44,235 nt of DNA from positions 1 to 44,235 of the forward strand of contig JACZJB010000249.1 of the NCBI GenBank assembly GCA_014860805.1. Direction: 5' to 3'. Positions 15,868 through 25,576 of this stretch are shown piece after piece. Numbering within the stretch: position 1 is the first letter of the stretch; every line of letters begins with the position of its first letter. The notes under the pieces were generated by a model that saw only the letters and a list, made by a program, of their open reading frames with translations, was not told the origin of the DNA and made no database searches. The translations under genes were made by a program, and so were the position numbers. This DNA comes from Anaerolineales bacterium. GTDB lineage: Bacteria; Chloroflexota; Anaerolineae; Anaerolineales; Villigracilaceae.

Positions 15868-18800
15868 TTATAAAACTCTCAATGTTAAATTCGGATTTCG
15901 ATTCCATGTCACTTCAACGCAAGTCCCTGAACCCAGCGTGCTGCTAATGTGAAAGTCCGCGCCAATCGCCTCGGCGCGTTCGCGCATGATTCGCATTCCC
16001 AAACTCGTTGGCTTGCTGGTGGACATGTCAAAGCCGACGCCGTTGTCGCAGGTCTCAAAATGAACCGAGGAAGGCGAAATGAAAATATTTACATCCACTT
16101 GCGTGGCGCGGGCATATTTAAAGACGTTGTTCAGACTTTCCTGCGCGATTCGATAAAACGCGACCTGTACTTCCGGCGGAAGCTCACAATCGCCTTCGAT
16201 ATTTAATTTGATCGGCAAACGGGAACGGCCGATAAAGGCTTCGCAAAGCTGCCTGATGAGATCGCTCAGATGCGTTTGGGTCAGTGTGGCAGGGCGCAAT
16301 TCCAGCAATAAGGTCCGCATCTCAGCCAATGCGCCGCGTGTCAGTTGACGCAGTTCTTCGGTGGAATTCCTGGCTTCCTCCACGTCCATTTCCCATAAAT
16401 CCGGGAGCACTTCAGCGATCAGGCTGGCGGAAAATAAGGTTTGTGTCACCGCATCATGCAGGTCACGGGCGAGGCGAGTGCGGTCTGCAGTCACGGCTTC
16501 ATTTGCGGCTTTTTCCGCAAGTTCCTTCTCGATTTTCGCACGCTGTTCGATTTCCTTTTGAAGAAGCTGGTTGGCCTCCTGCAATTCCTGTGTGCGCTCC
16601 TGCACACGTTTCTGCAGATTGAGGAGATAATCGGCTTCCTGCTCAGCCATACGTTCGGCGGCACGTTTCTGTTCGTCAATATCTTCAATGATGCCAACCA
16701 AGTAATCAGGCTGACCAGTCATATCGCGCACGAGCGAATAGTTAATGCGTGCCCAGAAAACACGACCATCCTTGTGGCGGTAACGGCGCTCCATCACGTA
16801 CGAATTTCGCTTGCCTTCGATCAATTCCTTGAATAGTTCCGTATCTATATTTCGGTCTTCAGCCACAGCCAGCAAACGCGGGTCAACATTTTTAATTTCG
16901 TCGAACGTGTACCCGATAATGCTTTCAGTTGTCGAATTGAACGCAAGCGGCCTGCGGTCAAGACCCATCACAGCAACGCCAACAGCCACGTTATCGAAAA
17001 TCGCTTGAAAACGCGCCTGCGATTTATGGAGTTCCTCAGCGGCATGCTTCTGTTCGTTTATGTCCTCGACCATGGTGACAAAATATTCAGGCTTGCCATC
17101 CGGTGCGCGAACGACTGAATTGGTAAGTCGCACCCAATAAATCTGTCCATCCTTTCGGACATAACGTTTCTCGATCTGGTATGTGTTGAGTTTCCCTTCC
17201 AGAACATCTTTCAACTCTGGAATTCCAATATCCGCATCTTTTGAGTAACTTAAATCCGCGCCGGTCTTCTGAAAGAATTCTTCAGGGCTGTATCCCGTCA
17301 TTTCGATCATGGCAGCGTTCGCCTCCAGCGGACGGCGGTCCATGCCGACCAGGGCAATGCCGATACCCGCGCTCTCGAACATCACGCGGAAACGTTCCTC
17401 AGATTGATGGAGTTGCTCGGCGGCGCGTTTCGCCAGCTCGGCTTCGGCGCGTTTTCGTTGTTCCACTTCCACTTCGAGGAGCTTGTTGGTCTCGCGCAAT
17501 TCGGAAGTCCGCTCAGTGACCTGTGTTTCGAGATAGACATTCTGCTCGCGGATCGAATTTAACCGCCACCTGAACCCGCCTGCGAGAAGCGCACCCAGCA
17601 CGAAGATCAGTGACCCGTTGAACCACCATGTCTGCCAAAAAGGCGGCGTGATGCTGATGGGGAGCGAAGCCCCGCTCTCATTCCAAATTCCATCACTATT
17701 GGATGCTTTTACACGGAAGACATAGTCTCCGCCCGGGAGGTTGGTGTAGGTAACATAGCGACGATTCCCCGCCAGCACCCAGTCTTCATCAAAACCTTCC
17801 AGTTTATAAGCATAGCAGCTCTTCTGTGGAGCTCGAAAATCAAACGCTGAAAATTCAAATGAAATAATATCTTGTTGATAGCTAAGCTCGATCGGTGTGC
17901 GCCCCGTCAAATCTACATGCAGGGGCTCGTTGAAGATATCGAAGCGTGTCACAACAACCTGTGGCGGAATGGGGTTGGGCTTGATATCTTCGGGGTGAAA
18001 AAGGTTAAATCCGCTGATCCCGCCGACATACATGGTGCCATCGCTACCGCGATAATAAGCATTTGAATTAAACTCGTTACTTTGCAATCCATCGGATATG
18101 TCATACGAGGTAAATATTTCAGCGTGTGGATCAAACCTGGCAAGGCCATTGTTTGTTGTCAGCCAAAGATTGTTGTCATCATCCTCGAGAATACCAAGCA
18201 CAACGTTGTTCGGGAGCCCATTCTTTTCAGTGTAATGCTTGAATTCCCCTCTGCGCGGATCAAGACGATTTAAACCCAGTTGTGTGCCAAGCCAGATGAA
18301 GCCATCCGCAGTTTCGTGGATCGACCAGATCGAGTCTTCGCTTAGGCTGGAAGGATCGTCAGCGTTGTGAGCGTAATTCGTGAACACAGCAGTTTTCGGG
18401 TCAGAGTGACGCGGGTCATTCAAATCCAATTGGTTCAATCCGCCGCCCCACGTCCCGACCCACAGAATATTATTTGAATCGAGATATAAACTAACCACCA
18501 TATTGTGTTTCAAACTGGATGGAGCAGCAGGATCGTTGCTGTAATTTGTAAAAGTTTTAGTCGTTGAATCATAATGCGATAAACCGCCAAATGTTCCAAC
18601 CCACAGCCCGCCTTTTTTATCGGGCAGGAGTGCGGCGATGTTATCGTCGGCAAGACTGGCAGGGTCTTCGGGATCATGAAGATAGTACGTAACAATGCCG
18701 GTGACGGGGTCAAGATAATTCAAGCCTTTGCCCAACGTGCCGGCCCAAACCATATCAGACGAGTCAACATACACATCCATAAAGAGGTCATCGGAAAGTG

Positions 18801-20136
18801 AGTTGGGGTTTTCAGGGTCGTGACGATAGTGTTCAAATGTTCCAGCCTTGGGATTGAAACGATCCAATCCGCCGCCCCACGTAGCAACCCAAATGTTTCC
18901 ATGCTTATCTTCCGCAAACGCCCCGGTCGCGTCAATGCCAAGGCTGGCGGGGTTACTGGGGTTGTTCCGATATAAACTGAACTGGCCGGCATTCGCAGGT
19001 AATTTATTTAAACCGCTGTGCGATGTACCCACCCACAATACGCCGGAGCGGTCTCTAAACAAAGACCAAACTTCATCTCCGCTTAAGCTATCGGGGAAAA
19101 ATGGATCCGTCTGATAACGCGTGAAATTCCCGGGTGCCGAAAGACTCATGCGGTTTAGGCCCGTAGCCCAGGTACCGATCCACAGAACGCCGTCTGGGTC
19201 GAGCCATAGACGCATCAAGTCATTCCCGCTCAAACTATATTCAGTTTGGGGATCAGACTTAAAGTGTCTCGCTTTTCCTGTTCGCGGGTCAAACTGGTCA
19301 AGCCCGTTACCGTGCAGGCTGAATCCGCCTGTTGCGATCCACAGTGTCCCATCGGGCGCTTCCACAATGGACGCGATGTTATTGCTTGCGATGCTTTCCG
19401 GGATCGATTCATCGTGCTGATAACGGGTGAACTTTCCTGTGGATGGATCAAAGCGGTTCAAACCGGACCCTTCCACGCCAACTCCCCCCGTACCAATCCA
19501 AAGCTGATGGTTTGAGTCTTCAAAGATCACAGAGACCGCGTCATTGCTCAGGCTGTCTGAATTGACAGGATCATTCCTGAAATGCTCAAAGGTGTCATCC
19601 TCAGGGTTGTAACGATCCAAGCCTCCCAGTGTGCCAATCCAAAGTGTTCCACTCGAATCCTGTTTAATGGAAGTGACCGTTCCATTACCAAGGCTGGAGG
19701 GATCTTCAGTGTTGCTTTGATAGCGGGTGAAAGTTTCCGTGGCAGGGTCATAGCGATTTAGTCCGCCGCCCCATGTCCCGATCCAGAGTGAACCGTCTTT
19801 GTCCTCTTCCAAAGAAAGGATGCTATTATGGCTTAAGGAATTTGGGTCATCAGGGTCGTGCTTAAAAACCCTGAACTCATAACCATCGTAGCGGTTGAGC
19901 CCGTCTTGTGTGCCCACCCACAGATAGCCGCGACTATCCTGGAAAATGACCAGCCCGGCGTTTTGCGAGAGACCATCGTCGATCGTAAGATGCTCAAAAC
20001 GGACAACGCTGCCGGGCGCAAAATTCAAGTTAACATCAAAAGCCGCACCTCTAGAAGATGCGGCTGACCCTGTTTGAAAAGGCAGGAGAAAGGAAATCAA
20101 CAGGAGAATTAAAAAAAGCCAGACAAAGCGCTTCAT
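15868..20136 (-). CDS. Large hybrid-layout sensor kinase with two beta-propellers, PAS domains and HisKA_3 core
   Basis: A 1422-residue membrane sensor. Residues 1-25 form a signal peptide. Residues about 45-730 contain about 14 blades of the two-component regulator propeller type, each with a LWxGTxxG motif, enough for two seven-bladed propellers. A Y_Y_Y domain (about 740-820) and one membrane helix (about 838-857) follow. The cytoplasmic part has a coiled coil, two PAS/PAC domains (about 912-1030 and 1035-1150), another coiled coil, a HisKA_3 domain with RLARDLHDAVTQ (His1227) and a GHKL ATPase with CDNGVGF. This is the layout of polysaccharide-sensing kinases in Bacteroidetes, though those are often fused to AraC domains. 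It lacks its own receiver; the partner regulator lies nine bases downstream. Confidence 0.92.
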   Translation of the reverse strand: MKRFVWLFLILLLISFLLPFQTGSAASSRGAAFDVNLNFAPGSVVRFEHLTIDDGLSQNAGLVIFQDSRGYLWVGTQDGLNRYDGYEFRVFKHDPDDPNSLSHNSILSLEEDKDGSLWIGTWGGGLNRYDPATETFTRYQSNTEDPSSLGNGTVTSIKQDSSGTLWIGTLGGLDRYNPEDDTFEHFRNDPVNSDSLSNDAVSVIFEDSNHQLWIGTGGVGVEGSGLNRFDPSTGKFTRYQHDESIPESIASNNIASIVEAPDGTLWIATGGFSLHGNGLDQFDPRTGKARHFKSDPQTEYSLSGNDLMRLWLDPDGVLWIGTWATGLNRMSLSAPGNFTRYQTDPFFPDSLSGDEVWSLFRDRSGVLWVGTSHSGLNKLPANAGQFSLYRNNPSNPASLGIDATGAFAEDKHGNIWVATWGGGLDRFNPKAGTFEHYRHDPENPNSLSDDLFMDVYVDSSDMVWAGTLGKGLNYLDPVTGIVTYYLHDPEDPASLADDNIAALLPDKKGGLWVGTFGGLSHYDSTTKTFTNYSNDPAAPSSLKHNMVVSLYLDSNNILWVGTWGGGLNQLDLNDPRHSDPKTAVFTNYAHNADDPSSLSEDSIWSIHETADGFIWLGTQLGLNRLDPRRGEFKHYTEKNGLPNNVVLGILEDDDNNLWLTTNNGLARFDPHAEIFTSYDISDGLQSNEFNSNAYYRGSDGTMYVGGISGFNLFHPEDIKPNPIPPQVVVTRFDIFNEPLHVDLTGRTPIELSYQQDIISFEFSAFDFRAPQKSCYAYKLEGFDEDWVLAGNRRYVTYTNLPGGDYVFRVKASNSDGIWNESGASLPISITPPFWQTWWFNGSLIFVLGALLAGGFRWRLNSIREQNVYLETQVTERTSELRETNKLLEVEVEQRKRAEAELAKRAAEQLHQSEERFRVMFESAGIGIALVGMDRRPLEANAAMIEMTGYSPEEFFQKTGADLSYSKDADIGIPELKDVLEGKLNTYQIEKRYVRKDGQIYWVRLTNSVVRAPDGKPEYFVTMVEDINEQKHAAEELHKSQARFQAIFDNVAVGVAVMGLDRRPLAFNSTTESIIGYTFDEIKNVDPRLLAVAEDRNIDTELFKELIEGKRNSYVMERRYRHKDGRVFWARINYSLVRDMTGQPDYLVGIIEDIDEQKRAAERMAEQEADYLLNLQKRVQERTQELQEANQLLQKEIEQRAKIEKELAEKAANEAVTADRTRLARDLHDAVTQTLFSASLIAEVLPDLWEMDVEEARNSTEELRQLTRGALAEMRTLLLELRPATLTQTHLSDLIRQLCEAFIGRSRLPIKLNIEGDCELPPEVQVAFYRIAQESLNNVFKYARATQVDVNIFISPSSVHFETCDNGVGFDMSTSKPTSLGMRIMRERAEAIGADFHISSTLGSGTCVEVTWNRNPNLTLRVL

Positions 20137-20163
20137 GGCAAACAGAAAAGCCTCGTGTCATTC

Positions 20164-20189
20164 TAGCATTCAAGTCTTTTCGAATGCTA
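20164..20189. repeat. Inverted repeat upstream of the sensor kinase gene
   Basis: TAGCATTC (20164-20171) and GAATGCTA (20182-20189) form an 8-bp inverted repeat with a 10-base spacer, 28 bases before the kinase start. It could be an operator or a leader hairpin. A GAGG lies 14 bases before the ATG, further than usual. Confidence 0.4.
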
Positions 20190-20241
20190 CTAACAAGTAT
20201 CTTAAATTCATAGACGGATGTAATTCAGCCAAAGCACTAAT

Positions 20242-20285
20242 TTGACTTTTGGATTATTTTGACTATACTTATGTAAGCGCTTTCA
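20242..20285 (+). promoter_or_regulatory. Sigma-70 promoter with LacI/cre-type operator for the ROK kinase
   Basis: TTGACT (20242-20247) and TATACT (20264-20269) are spaced by 16 bases. TGTAAGCGCTTTCA (20272-20285) overlaps the expected start site and fits the LacI/GalR-family and cre consensus TGWAANCGNTNWCA at every position. Repression by a LacI-family protein is inferred. The surrounding 20137-20422 gap also has three AAAGCAC direct repeats (20231, 20287, 20309). Confidence 0.7.
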
Positions 20286-20422
20286 GAAAGCACTTGCATG
20301 CATGCCATAAAGCACCTCCCCCACAATTTCAGATGTGCCCAAAAAGTTAGGTGTCCATTGCCGACTCTGTCTCGTCAAATTTTTGCGTTAAATCCCTTCG
20401 CAAATTGGATATGAAATAATTC

Positions 20423-21322
20423 ATGGTCACTCAAAGATTATATGGCGGGATCGAAGGCGGCGGCACAAAATTCAATTGTGCAATAGGCAACGGGCCGGAA
20501 AACATTGTCGCTGAAATGCGCATCCCAACCACCTCACCCACTGAAACTATACACAAGGTGTCTGATTTTTTCGCGCCGTACTTGGGACAACTGCATGGCA
20601 TTGGTCTCGGCTCTTTCGGTCCCTTTGACCTTGATTCCACCTCTCCAACATATGGATACATCACCACCACGCCCAAGCCGCATTGGGGCAATATCAACAT
20701 TGTTGGCATGCTGCATGAAAAAATCAACCTACCAATTGTTGCTGATATGGATGTCGCAGCAGCAGGAGTAGGAGAAGCAAAGTGGGGCGCCAGCAAAAAT
20801 GACAGTCACTCGCTTTACCTGACCATTGGAACAGGCATTGGCGGCGGTTATATTGTGAACGGCAAACCCTTGCATGGACTCACCAGCCCGGAAATGGGAC
20901 ATATCCGCATCCCGCATGACTTGAAACTGGATCCGTTTCGAGGAGCATGTCCCTACCACGGAGACTGCTTTGAAGGTCTTGCCTCCGGACCGTCAATACA
21001 GGAAAGATTCGGTCAACGCGCTGAAACACTCCGGGACGATGATCCATTTTGGGAGGTGGAAGCAGGTTATATTGCTCATGCACTTGCAAACTATATTTTT
21101 ACGCTCTCACCAAAAAGGATCATTATCGGAGGCGGCATCATGCAAAAAGATTTCATGTTTCCTGCTATAAGAAAAAAAATGCAGGAAGTGCTCAACAGCT
21201 ACATCCCTCACAATACCATCCTCAGAGATATTGATCGATACATTGTCCCGCCCGCATTGGGAAATCGGGCGGGTGTATTGGGCTGCATTGCACTTGCAAT
21301 GGACGCCGATATGATGCGATGA
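20423..21322 (+). CDS. ROK family sugar kinase, fructokinase-like
   Basis: A 299-residue cytoplasmic kinase. GGIEGGGTKFNCAIG is the N-terminal phosphate-binding loop, GSFGPFDLD and IGTGIGGGYIVNG are ROK sugar and ATP motifs, and CPYHGDCFEGLASGP is the zinc-binding segment with the ROK Glu. This Cys-His-Cys spacing is seen in ROK fructokinases of the ScrK/YdhR/GmuE type, which phosphorylate fructose or mannose with ATP. No Shine-Dalgarno sequence is close to the ATG. It is monocistronic, faces the GalT gene tail to tail, and has its own LacI-type operator. Confidence 0.88.
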   Translation: MVTQRLYGGIEGGGTKFNCAIGNGPENIVAEMRIPTTSPTETIHKVSDFFAPYLGQLHGIGLGSFGPFDLDSTSPTYGYITTTPKPHWGNINIVGMLHEKINLPIVADMDVAAAGVGEAKWGASKNDSHSLYLTIGTGIGGGYIVNGKPLHGLTSPEMGHIRIPHDLKLDPFRGACPYHGDCFEGLASGPSIQERFGQRAETLRDDDPFWEVEAGYIAHALANYIFTLSPKRIIIGGGIMQKDFMFPAIRKKMQEVLNSYIPHNTILRDIDRYIVPPALGNRAGVLGCIALAMDADMMR

Positions 21323-21394
21323 TAAAAGACAGCAAGGTTCAGCGTCATAAAGATCAGGAAAGAATACAAAATTGTTTTGACAAAGGGATGATAT

Positions 21395-22429
21395 TTAACC
21401 CTGCTTGTAGTGCAAATCTGAAAGAGAACGCAATCTTTCTGCAGCCACCTCAGGAGTGATGTCACGCTGCGGCATGGCCAGCATTTCGTATCCCACCATG
21501 AATTTACGGACAGTAGCCGAGCGCAGCAGCGGCGGATAAAAGTGTGCATGCAAGACCCATTCGGGATGCGGCTGTCCGTCTGCGGGAGCTTGATGAAATC
21601 CCATGGAATAAGGGAAGGAGATTTCAAACATATTGTCATAACGGGTGGTGACTTGTTTGAAGACCTCAGCCAAGGCGGAAACTTCCACGGAGGACAGATC
21701 CCTTAAAGCTTCACAAGGGCGATGCGCAGTCACCAATACTTCAAAGGGCCAAACTGCCCAGAACGGAACAAGAGCCGTGAAGTGGTCGTTGGCAAAGAGA
21801 ATGCGATCCTTGTGTTTGTGTTCTTCCTGAACATAATCCACCAAAAGCGGACGATTGTTCGCTTTGAAATATTCAGTTTGCCGGGCAAGTTCCTTGATGA
21901 TTTCATTGGGCAATGCAGATTGCGCCCACAATTGGCTGTGCGGATGCGGATTGGAACAACCCATCATGGCGCCTTTGTTTTCAAAGACTTGCACATAATT
22001 AATATAATCTTCATTTGCCATATCGGCTGAATTCTTTGCCCAGGTGTAAAGCACATTTTCAATGGAGGGAAGGTCAAGTTCTGGCAGCGTTAGATCGTGA
22101 CGGGGGGAGAAACAAACCACCAGACAATGTCCCTGCTCGGGAACAGAAACAAGCAAGGGGTGAGTGGAGGCGGGGACTTCATCCACAGGACCAGAAAGCA
22201 GGGCGGCAAAGTCATTGTCGAAAACATAAGTGCCTGTGTAATCGGGATTGAAGACGCCGCCCGCACGTTCGTTGCGCGGACAAAGATAACAAGTTGGGTC
22301 GTAAGCGGGGAGAGTTTCGGGGGAAAGTTTTTCAACCTGTCCAAGCCAGGGACGTTTGGCGCGATGCGGAGAAACGAGCACCCACTCCCCTGTCAATGCA
22401 TTGTAGCGGCGATGCGGATTGTTTAGCAT
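21395..22429 (-). CDS. galT: Galactose-1-phosphate uridylyltransferase
   Basis: A 344-residue cytoplasmic Leloir-pathway enzyme that exchanges UMP between UDP-glucose and galactose-1-phosphate. Visible marks are the N-terminal [27 protein letters not shown] (zinc cysteines), [19 protein letters not shown] with the active HPH (His164 as nucleophile) and the C-terminal [20 protein letters not shown] zinc histidines. I chose the ATG at 22429, which has AGGA eight bases upstream; the ATG at 22435 is too near that site. It is last in a three-gene unit behind a permease and a DUF2270 protein; no galK or galE is in the window. Confidence 0.95.
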   Translation of the reverse strand: MLNNPHRRYNALTGEWVLVSPHRAKRPWLGQVEKLSPETLPAYDPTCYLCPRNERAGGVFNPDYTGTYVFDNDFAALLSGPVDEVPASTHPLLVSVPEQGHCLVVCFSPRHDLTLPELDLPSIENVLYTWAKNSADMANEDYINYVQVFENKGAMMGCSNPHPHSQLWAQSALPNEIIKELARQTEYFKANNRPLLVDYVQEEHKHKDRILFANDHFTALVPFWAVWPFEVLVTAHRPCEALRDLSSVEVSALAEVFKQVTTRYDNMFEISFPYSMGFHQAPADGQPHPEWVLHAHFYPPLLRSATVRKFMVGYEMLAMPQRDITPEVAAERLRSLSDLHYKQG

Positions 22430-22446
22430 GTTCATTTTCCTTGATA

Positions 22447-23505
22447 CTATTTTTCTTCCAACGGGGCAAAACCACGCCCAAGTATTTCCTGCGCGGGGGA
22501 AACAATTACAAAGGCTTGCGCATCTTCCTTTGCAACAGCACTCTTAAGATTATGCGCTTCAGTGACGGTGAGTGCGCACATCAAAACCGTTCGGTCTGCT
22601 CCTGTGTACATGCCTCTCCCATCGATGGCTGTGACGCCGCGTTTGAGGTCGGATAAGATTCGATCTGAAACGAGTTTCGCCTTGTCGGTAATTATGAGCG
22701 CCAGCAGTTGTTTCCGCCGATGCGATGGAACCAGCATGGAGCGAATCCCTTTGAACTGGTCATGTTCCTCATGAAATTCGTGGCTGCTGTCGCCGCCAAA
22801 GCGCGGAAGAATCTCACCGGTTGCCTTGGTCATTCCAATGGTGCCGATTGCGATCAATGCCAGGAAGGAAAAATAGACCGCCCCCAGCGCGATCATGATC
22901 TGGCCCGGTATTGGTCCAACTGCGCCTCTTAATATAAATTCCGATAAAGTCTCTGCGGGGGTGGGAAACAGGTAGCTTTTTGCAAGCCACGAAGCGCCGA
23001 GCATACAAAAGATCCACAAATAATTTCGGCGCAGCCGTCGGCCAAATGCCTCCCACATTGAAATTGGGAAACTTGGCGAAAGCAGGTTTTCAGCCAGACT
23101 CTCCGCCCATTCGGGTGAAGGGTGAAATGGCGGCACCAGCATGGCTGCGTAAAAATCCGTTTCCATCAGGCGGATGCGGTAACTCCATAGCTCATAATAA
23201 CGATATCTTCGCGCTTCTATGAACAGGAACCACGTTGTCAATAATGTATTAAGGATGATGACGCCGTGGTGAACATTAGGCTGACTGAACGCAATGGAAA
23301 GCGTGGCACCGGCAGAGACAACGGCCCAGTTCGTGGTGGTATCCAGCCGCTGGCGCCAGACATTGGCGCGCTGAATTTCCGCGCGGAACAGGTGAACCAT
23401 TGCAGTGACGAACTCGCTGGTTTTGAGTTTATATCCACGGTATGTCCAAACAGATTCTTCCTCTTGTGGAGGTTGCGAGGAGTTTGTTGTTTTTTTTCTT
23501 GGCAT
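22447..23505 (-). CDS. DUF2270 membrane protein with C-terminal DUF2179-like domain
   Basis: A 352-residue protein. Residues 20-240 form the DUF2270 region: [40 protein letters not shown] and four hydrophobic helices. Residues about 260-350 look like the DUF2179/YitT C-terminal ferredoxin-like domain, with [20 protein letters not shown], a domain often thought to bind small ligands. The family role is not known. The ATG at 23505 is five bases after the upstream SLC13 stop; a TTG at 23517 would overlap it. Co-transcription with the permease and galT is likely. Confidence 0.8.
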   Translation of the reverse strand: MPRKKTTNSSQPPQEEESVWTYRGYKLKTSEFVTAMVHLFRAEIQRANVWRQRLDTTTNWAVVSAGATLSIAFSQPNVHHGVIILNTLLTTWFLFIEARRYRYYELWSYRIRLMETDFYAAMLVPPFHPSPEWAESLAENLLSPSFPISMWEAFGRRLRRNYLWIFCMLGASWLAKSYLFPTPAETLSEFILRGAVGPIPGQIMIALGAVYFSFLALIAIGTIGMTKATGEILPRFGGDSSHEFHEEHDQFKGIRSMLVPSHRRKQLLALIITDKAKLVSDRILSDLKRGVTAIDGRGMYTGADRTVLMCALTVTEAHNLKSAVAKEDAQAFVIVSPAQEILGRGFAPLEEK

Positions 23506-23509
23506 ATTT

Positions 23510-25309
23510 TTATCCAATCGGCATGATTAACGGCAGAGCGATCATTAAAAGAATGACAAGCAAAACCGTGAGCGGAATTCCAACACGGGCGTAATCCTTG
23601 AAAGTATAACCGCCGGCACCCATGACCATGACATTGACGGCATGCCCAAGCGGAGACATGAATGCCATTGAAGAAGCCAGCGCCACTGCCATGGCGATAC
23701 TGCGCGGTTCCATCCCGATCTGTTGAGCGGTGGCAATTGCAATCGGTGCAATGACCGTGACTGCCGCCGCCCCGTTGATGATTTGAGTCAATGCAACCGT
23801 AAGGAGGACAAACCCAGCCAGCACAACCAAATGCTGAGTACCGCTGGGATTTGACAATATCATATTTGCGAACATGGCAGACGCGCCGGTCTTGTTCAAC
23901 GCAACACCCAAAGGAAGCATTCCTGCCACAAGAAAGAGGCTGCGCCAGTCAACGGAACGATATGCCTGGTCCATGTTCATGGTGCCAATCAAGACCATTG
24001 CAACTGCGCCGCTCAACATGATCTCTGCAATGTTATCCGAAAATAATACAGCGAGTATCAAAGTGGCCGCCATGATAAACACCGTGAGCCAGCTGCGCAG
24101 AGTCATACGGGTGGAAGGAACAGACTCTGCCAGCAAAATCAAACCAGGCTCGGTTCGCAGCAAGCTCAGGCTTTTCTCAGACCCCTGAATCAGTAAGCCG
24201 TCGCCAAATTCAAGCGGCAAGTCTGCAAGACGCGTGCGGATGGAACGTCCACGCCGCCAGACGGCGAGAACGTTCGAAGCGAATTTCTGCTCAAAGCCAA
24301 TCTCCTGCAGGGTTTGGCTGGCAAGCTGAGAGCGGGGAGCGATCGCAGCTTCGATCAATTTCAAATTTGGCGCAGAAAGATATTCCTGCTGCCAGGCGCC
24401 CGAAGGAAGGACCTCCAGCATATCCATTAGCGATGTTGGCACAGTATCTTCAGGGCGCGCCATGATCAACAGAATATCATTGCCCTTTAAGACAGTTTTA
24501 GCCTCAAGGGGCAAAGTAGATCTTCCGCGCTGAATGGCGATCACATTGAGTTGATGCTTCTCACGCAGCCCACTTTTTTCAAGCGTAATGCCGTCCAAAC
24601 TGCCGCCGTCAAATACCCTGGCGCGCACCAATCGCTCGGAGAGTTGATAGGTATTGATGAGGTCGTCAGATTCGGCATTGTTTTCATGGCGTTGGGCGGG
24701 CGATTGAGCAGGCAGTAACTTTCGTCCCCACAAGACCATATATAAAATTCCCGCAAATGTCAGCAAAAGACCAATGGGCGCAAAATCTGTTAATGTAAAA
24801 CCCGCTAGCCCTTCATCGCGCAGCAATCCACTAACAATGATGTTGTTTGTCGTCAACAGGGTTGCCATCCCGCCCAGGATCGTGCCAAACGCCAGCGGCA
24901 TCAGCAGTTTTGACGGCGAAATTTTCATACGCCGCGCAACTCCCGATAATGACGGAAACAGTAACGACGCAGCCGCAATGTTATTCATAAAAAGCGAAAG
25001 CACCGCAGAAGCTGTCATCACGCCGAAAACCAATCGCCGTTCACCTGCGCCGAATATTCGGATGATGAATAAGCCCAATCGTTCCGTCACACCTGAACGG
25101 CGCAGCCCCTCTGCAAGTATGAATGCCGCGAGCATGATAATGACCGCCTGTCGGCTAAATCCCGAAAACGCCTCCTGCGGAGTGAGGATGCCGCTCAACC
25201 CCAATGCAAGCATCAACATCAGCGCGACGATATCAGCCCGCAGAACATTCCCGAACAACAAAAGAGCGGCAATGCTGAGGAATAATAATGTTATACCAAT
25301 TTGAGACAT
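23510..25309 (-). CDS. SLC13/DASS family permease with two RCK_C (TrkA-C) domains
   Basis: A 599-residue transporter. Two membrane halves (about 1-200 and 400-599) flank a cytoplasmic insert with two TrkA-C-like domains (about 222-285 and 305-385). The repeat MNNIAAASLLFPSLSGVARR and the related second-half segments correspond to the SNT-type motifs of the DASS fold that bind sodium and substrate. Such RCK_C-containing members are found as sulfate, dicarboxylate or uncharacterised sodium symporters, and RCK_C domains bind nucleotides. Its place in front of galT does not prove a sugar substrate. It is the first gene of the unit. Confidence 0.87.
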   Translation of the reverse strand: MSQIGITLLFLSIAALLLFGNVLRADIVALMLMLALGLSGILTPQEAFSGFSRQAVIIMLAAFILAEGLRRSGVTERLGLFIIRIFGAGERRLVFGVMTASAVLSLFMNNIAAASLLFPSLSGVARRMKISPSKLLMPLAFGTILGGMATLLTTNNIIVSGLLRDEGLAGFTLTDFAPIGLLLTFAGILYMVLWGRKLLPAQSPAQRHENNAESDDLINTYQLSERLVRARVFDGGSLDGITLEKSGLREKHQLNVIAIQRGRSTLPLEAKTVLKGNDILLIMARPEDTVPTSLMDMLEVLPSGAWQQEYLSAPNLKLIEAAIAPRSQLASQTLQEIGFEQKFASNVLAVWRRGRSIRTRLADLPLEFGDGLLIQGSEKSLSLLRTEPGLILLAESVPSTRMTLRSWLTVFIMAATLILAVLFSDNIAEIMLSGAVAMVLIGTMNMDQAYRSVDWRSLFLVAGMLPLGVALNKTGASAMFANMILSNPSGTQHLVVLAGFVLLTVALTQIINGAAAVTVIAPIAIATAQQIGMEPRSIAMAVALASSMAFMSPLGHAVNVMVMGAGGYTFKDYARVGIPLTVLLVILLMIALPLIMPIG

Positions 25310-25455
25310 TGAATACTCAGACTATTTTCTCTGGATAAAAATCACGCTTCAGACTTAACCGAAGTTGGCCCTGCTTCGATGGATAATTCAAATCCGAGGG
25401 ACTCTTTCGAAAATCGTCATCCTTTGAAACTAACTTTATCAGAAAGTCGTGTCGT

Positions 25456-25501
25456 TGTGGGAAATTTAAGATAGTGCGTAACAAGCCTGCAATTTCCCAC
25501 A
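25456..25501. repeat. Inverted repeat in the gap between kdpE and the permease gene
   Basis: TGTGGGAAATT (25456-25466) and AATTTCCCACA (25491-25501) are perfect 11-bp arms with a 24-base spacer. The gap 25310-25576 has no other gene. No T tract follows on either strand, so it is more likely an operator or mRNA-end structure than an intrinsic terminator. Confidence 0.5.
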
Positions 25502-25576
25502 GTGCAAGTGATAAATGTGTATGGCGGTTTGCGAACTATCTAGTGGAAGAAAATATCAAAAACAAACCCAGATAAC

